Part shown: piece after piece, positions 62,986 to 64,000 of the stretch | Layout: each line of letters starts with the position of its first letter | Position numbering within the stretch: position 1 is the stretch's first letter | Assembly (NCBI GenBank): GCA_949284985.1 | Contig: CASDWY010000005.1 | Span: forward strand, 1 to 64,000 | Reading direction: 5' to 3' | Origin: an uncultured bacterium | GTDB lineage: Bacteria > Cyanobacteriota > Vampirovibrionia > Gastranaerophilales > Gastranaerophilaceae | Length of the DNA: 64,000 nucleotides | Position numbers and translations under genes: made by a program | Notes under the pieces: model-generated | Told to the model about the DNA's origin: nothing | Seen by the model: the letters and a program-made list of their open reading frames with translations, nothing else | Databases searched by the model: none

Positions 62986-63954
62986 GTGGAATTTAAAACC
63001 TTGCAGCAAGACTATTTTGAGGAATTGGAAGAAAATACAAAGCTTTTGGATATGGTTGAGTTTGAAGAACGCCAAGAGGACATTGCAGACAGCCCTGTTA
63101 CTTTTAATGCGATAGCTCACAAGGACGATATTTTGCAAATTTATCTTAAGGATATTGGAAAATATAAATTATTGAAGCGAGATGACGAAGTGGAGTTAGG
63201 CAAAATAATTAGAACTGGGAAAAAGAAAGAATCTGATTATGCATTAAAAAAATTAATACAGGCGAATTTAAGATTGGTTGTTAGTATTGCCAAAAAGTAC
63301 GTTGGACATGGTATACTTTTTATGGATTTGGTTCAAGAAGGTTCTTTGGGGCTTATCAAAGCCGCAGAAAAGTATGATTATTCCAAAGGTTTTAAGTTTT
63401 CGACTTATGCAACCTGGTGGATAAAACAAGCTATAGTACGGGCTATTGCAAACAATGCCCGTACAATTAGAATCCCTGTTTATATGGCGGATAAAATAAG
63501 GCTGCTAAAGAAAACAATGGTCGAGTTGACTTTTTCTACGGGAAAAGAACCTACCGAAGAGGAGTTGGCTGTTGCGATGAATTTGCCTTTAAAAAAAATT
63601 AAAGCAATAAAAAAAGCAATGATTCCATCTCCATTAAGCCTTGATGTGCCTATTGCAGAGGATTTATGCTTAGAAGATTATATTGCAGATGATTCTTATA
63701 AAGCACCCGAACTTATTGTAGAAAAAGAAAACATGTGTGCAGATGTAATGAAGTGTTTGGAAATTCTTTCAGAACGTGAAAGAAATATATTGATTAGCCG
63801 GTTTGGATTGTGTGGGGCTAAAATAAAAACATTAGAAGAATTAGGTGTACAGTATGGCTTTTCAAAAGAGAGAATAAGACAGTTGGAAAATGGGATAATT
63901 GCTAAAATAAAAAGTTATGAAAATGTTGCACATCTTAAAGATTATTTGAATTAG
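62986..63954 (+). CDS. RpoD/SigA-like sigma-70 factor (group 2 type)
   Basis: A 322-aa protein starting at GTG (GGAGG upstream). Region 1.2: [28 protein letters not shown]. Region 2: [72 protein letters not shown]. Region 3 follows, then region 4: [15 protein letters not shown]...[27 protein letters not shown]. There is no region 1.1, and the N terminus is short. This fits the non-essential group 2 sigma factors numerous in the cyanobacterial lineage, although it could be the primary factor of a reduced genome. Confidence 0.9.
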   Translation: MEFKTLQQDYFEELEENTKLLDMVEFEERQEDIADSPVTFNAIAHKDDILQIYLKDIGKYKLLKRDDEVELGKIIRTGKKKESDYALKKLIQANLRLVVSIAKKYVGHGILFMDLVQEGSLGLIKAAEKYDYSKGFKFSTYATWWIKQAIVRAIANNARTIRIPVYMADKIRLLKKTMVELTFSTGKEPTEEELAVAMNLPLKKIKAIKKAMIPSPLSLDVPIAEDLCLEDYIADDSYKAPELIVEKENMCADVMKCLEILSERERNILISRFGLCGAKIKTLEELGVQYGFSKERIRQLENGIIAKIKSYENVAHLKDYLN

Positions 63955-64000
63955 GGTTGAAAAAAAAACAATTTATTGTTATTATAATGATAGGTAACAT

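Overview
The window is about 64 kb of AT-rich, gene-dense bacterial chromosome. It looks like a non-photosynthetic relative of Cyanobacteria, probably Gastranaerophilales (Melainabacteria/Vampirovibrionia). The assignment is an inference. It rests on the low GC, a prepilin-type N terminus with the FTLAE...IIGVIAALTIPTLI pattern, an S-layer-homology envelope protein, a SigA-like sigma factor without region 1.1, an [FeFe]-hydrogenase maturase (HydE), and several lineage-type proteins that share a short N-terminal S-F-K-G/S-F-G motif. No rRNA, insertion sequence, prophage or CRISPR array was seen. There are six tRNAs: Lys-CTT, Ala-TGC, Leu-TAG, Ser-TGA, Thr-CGT and Asn-GTT.

Layout. 0-7 kb: the end of a pilin-like gene, hemW, then rhodanese, hydE and cysK (sulfur/FeS), then wecB and a polysaccharide flippase. 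7-13 kb: tRNA-Lys, a LemA-DUF3137 pair, tRNA-Ala, an SLH protein, a secreted nuclease-fold candidate, and a LuxR-type HTH protein divergent from an S24 repressor with a 42-bp dyad between them. 13-22 kb: tRNA-Leu with an orphan gene directly behind it, serB, and a long co-directional run (oligopeptide permeases, MgtC, TPR, acyltransferase, HEAT). 22-33 kb: a 1353-aa divergent GH13-like enzyme, a GT2 glycosyltransferase, lysA-cdaA-eda, trpS, SpoIID/LytB and HU. 33-42 kb: a Ski2-like helicase, a PiT-like permease plus mutL, and an operon of HEAT, queC, DUF366 and SPOR genes. 42-48 kb: an unusual trio of a TonB-like acidic membrane protein, a divergent sigma factor and a zinc-ribbon/ATPase/TPR giant. 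48-54 kb: a new 58-aa ORF with aroQ, an ABC exporter, an ECF sigma/anti-sigma pair and tRNA-Ser. 54-64 kb: a small gene family with one decayed copy, a kinase-like/HAD-phosphatase pair, a DXS-like enzyme, an APC permease, cutA and a SigA-like sigma factor.

Four signals stand out. (1) At least five genes have a sigma-70-type promoter whose -10 box ends exactly 6 nt before the ATG, with no Shine-Dalgarno sequence, which predicts leaderless mRNAs. (2) A short S-F-K-G-like motif sits near the N terminus of five otherwise unrelated proteins. (3) A kinase-like gene and a HAD phosphatase gene lie 11 nt apart and may be an antagonistic pair. (4) A decayed tandem paralogue at 54.3-54.5 kb records recent turnover in a lineage-specific family. 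Function calls rest on motifs read by eye; no database search was run.
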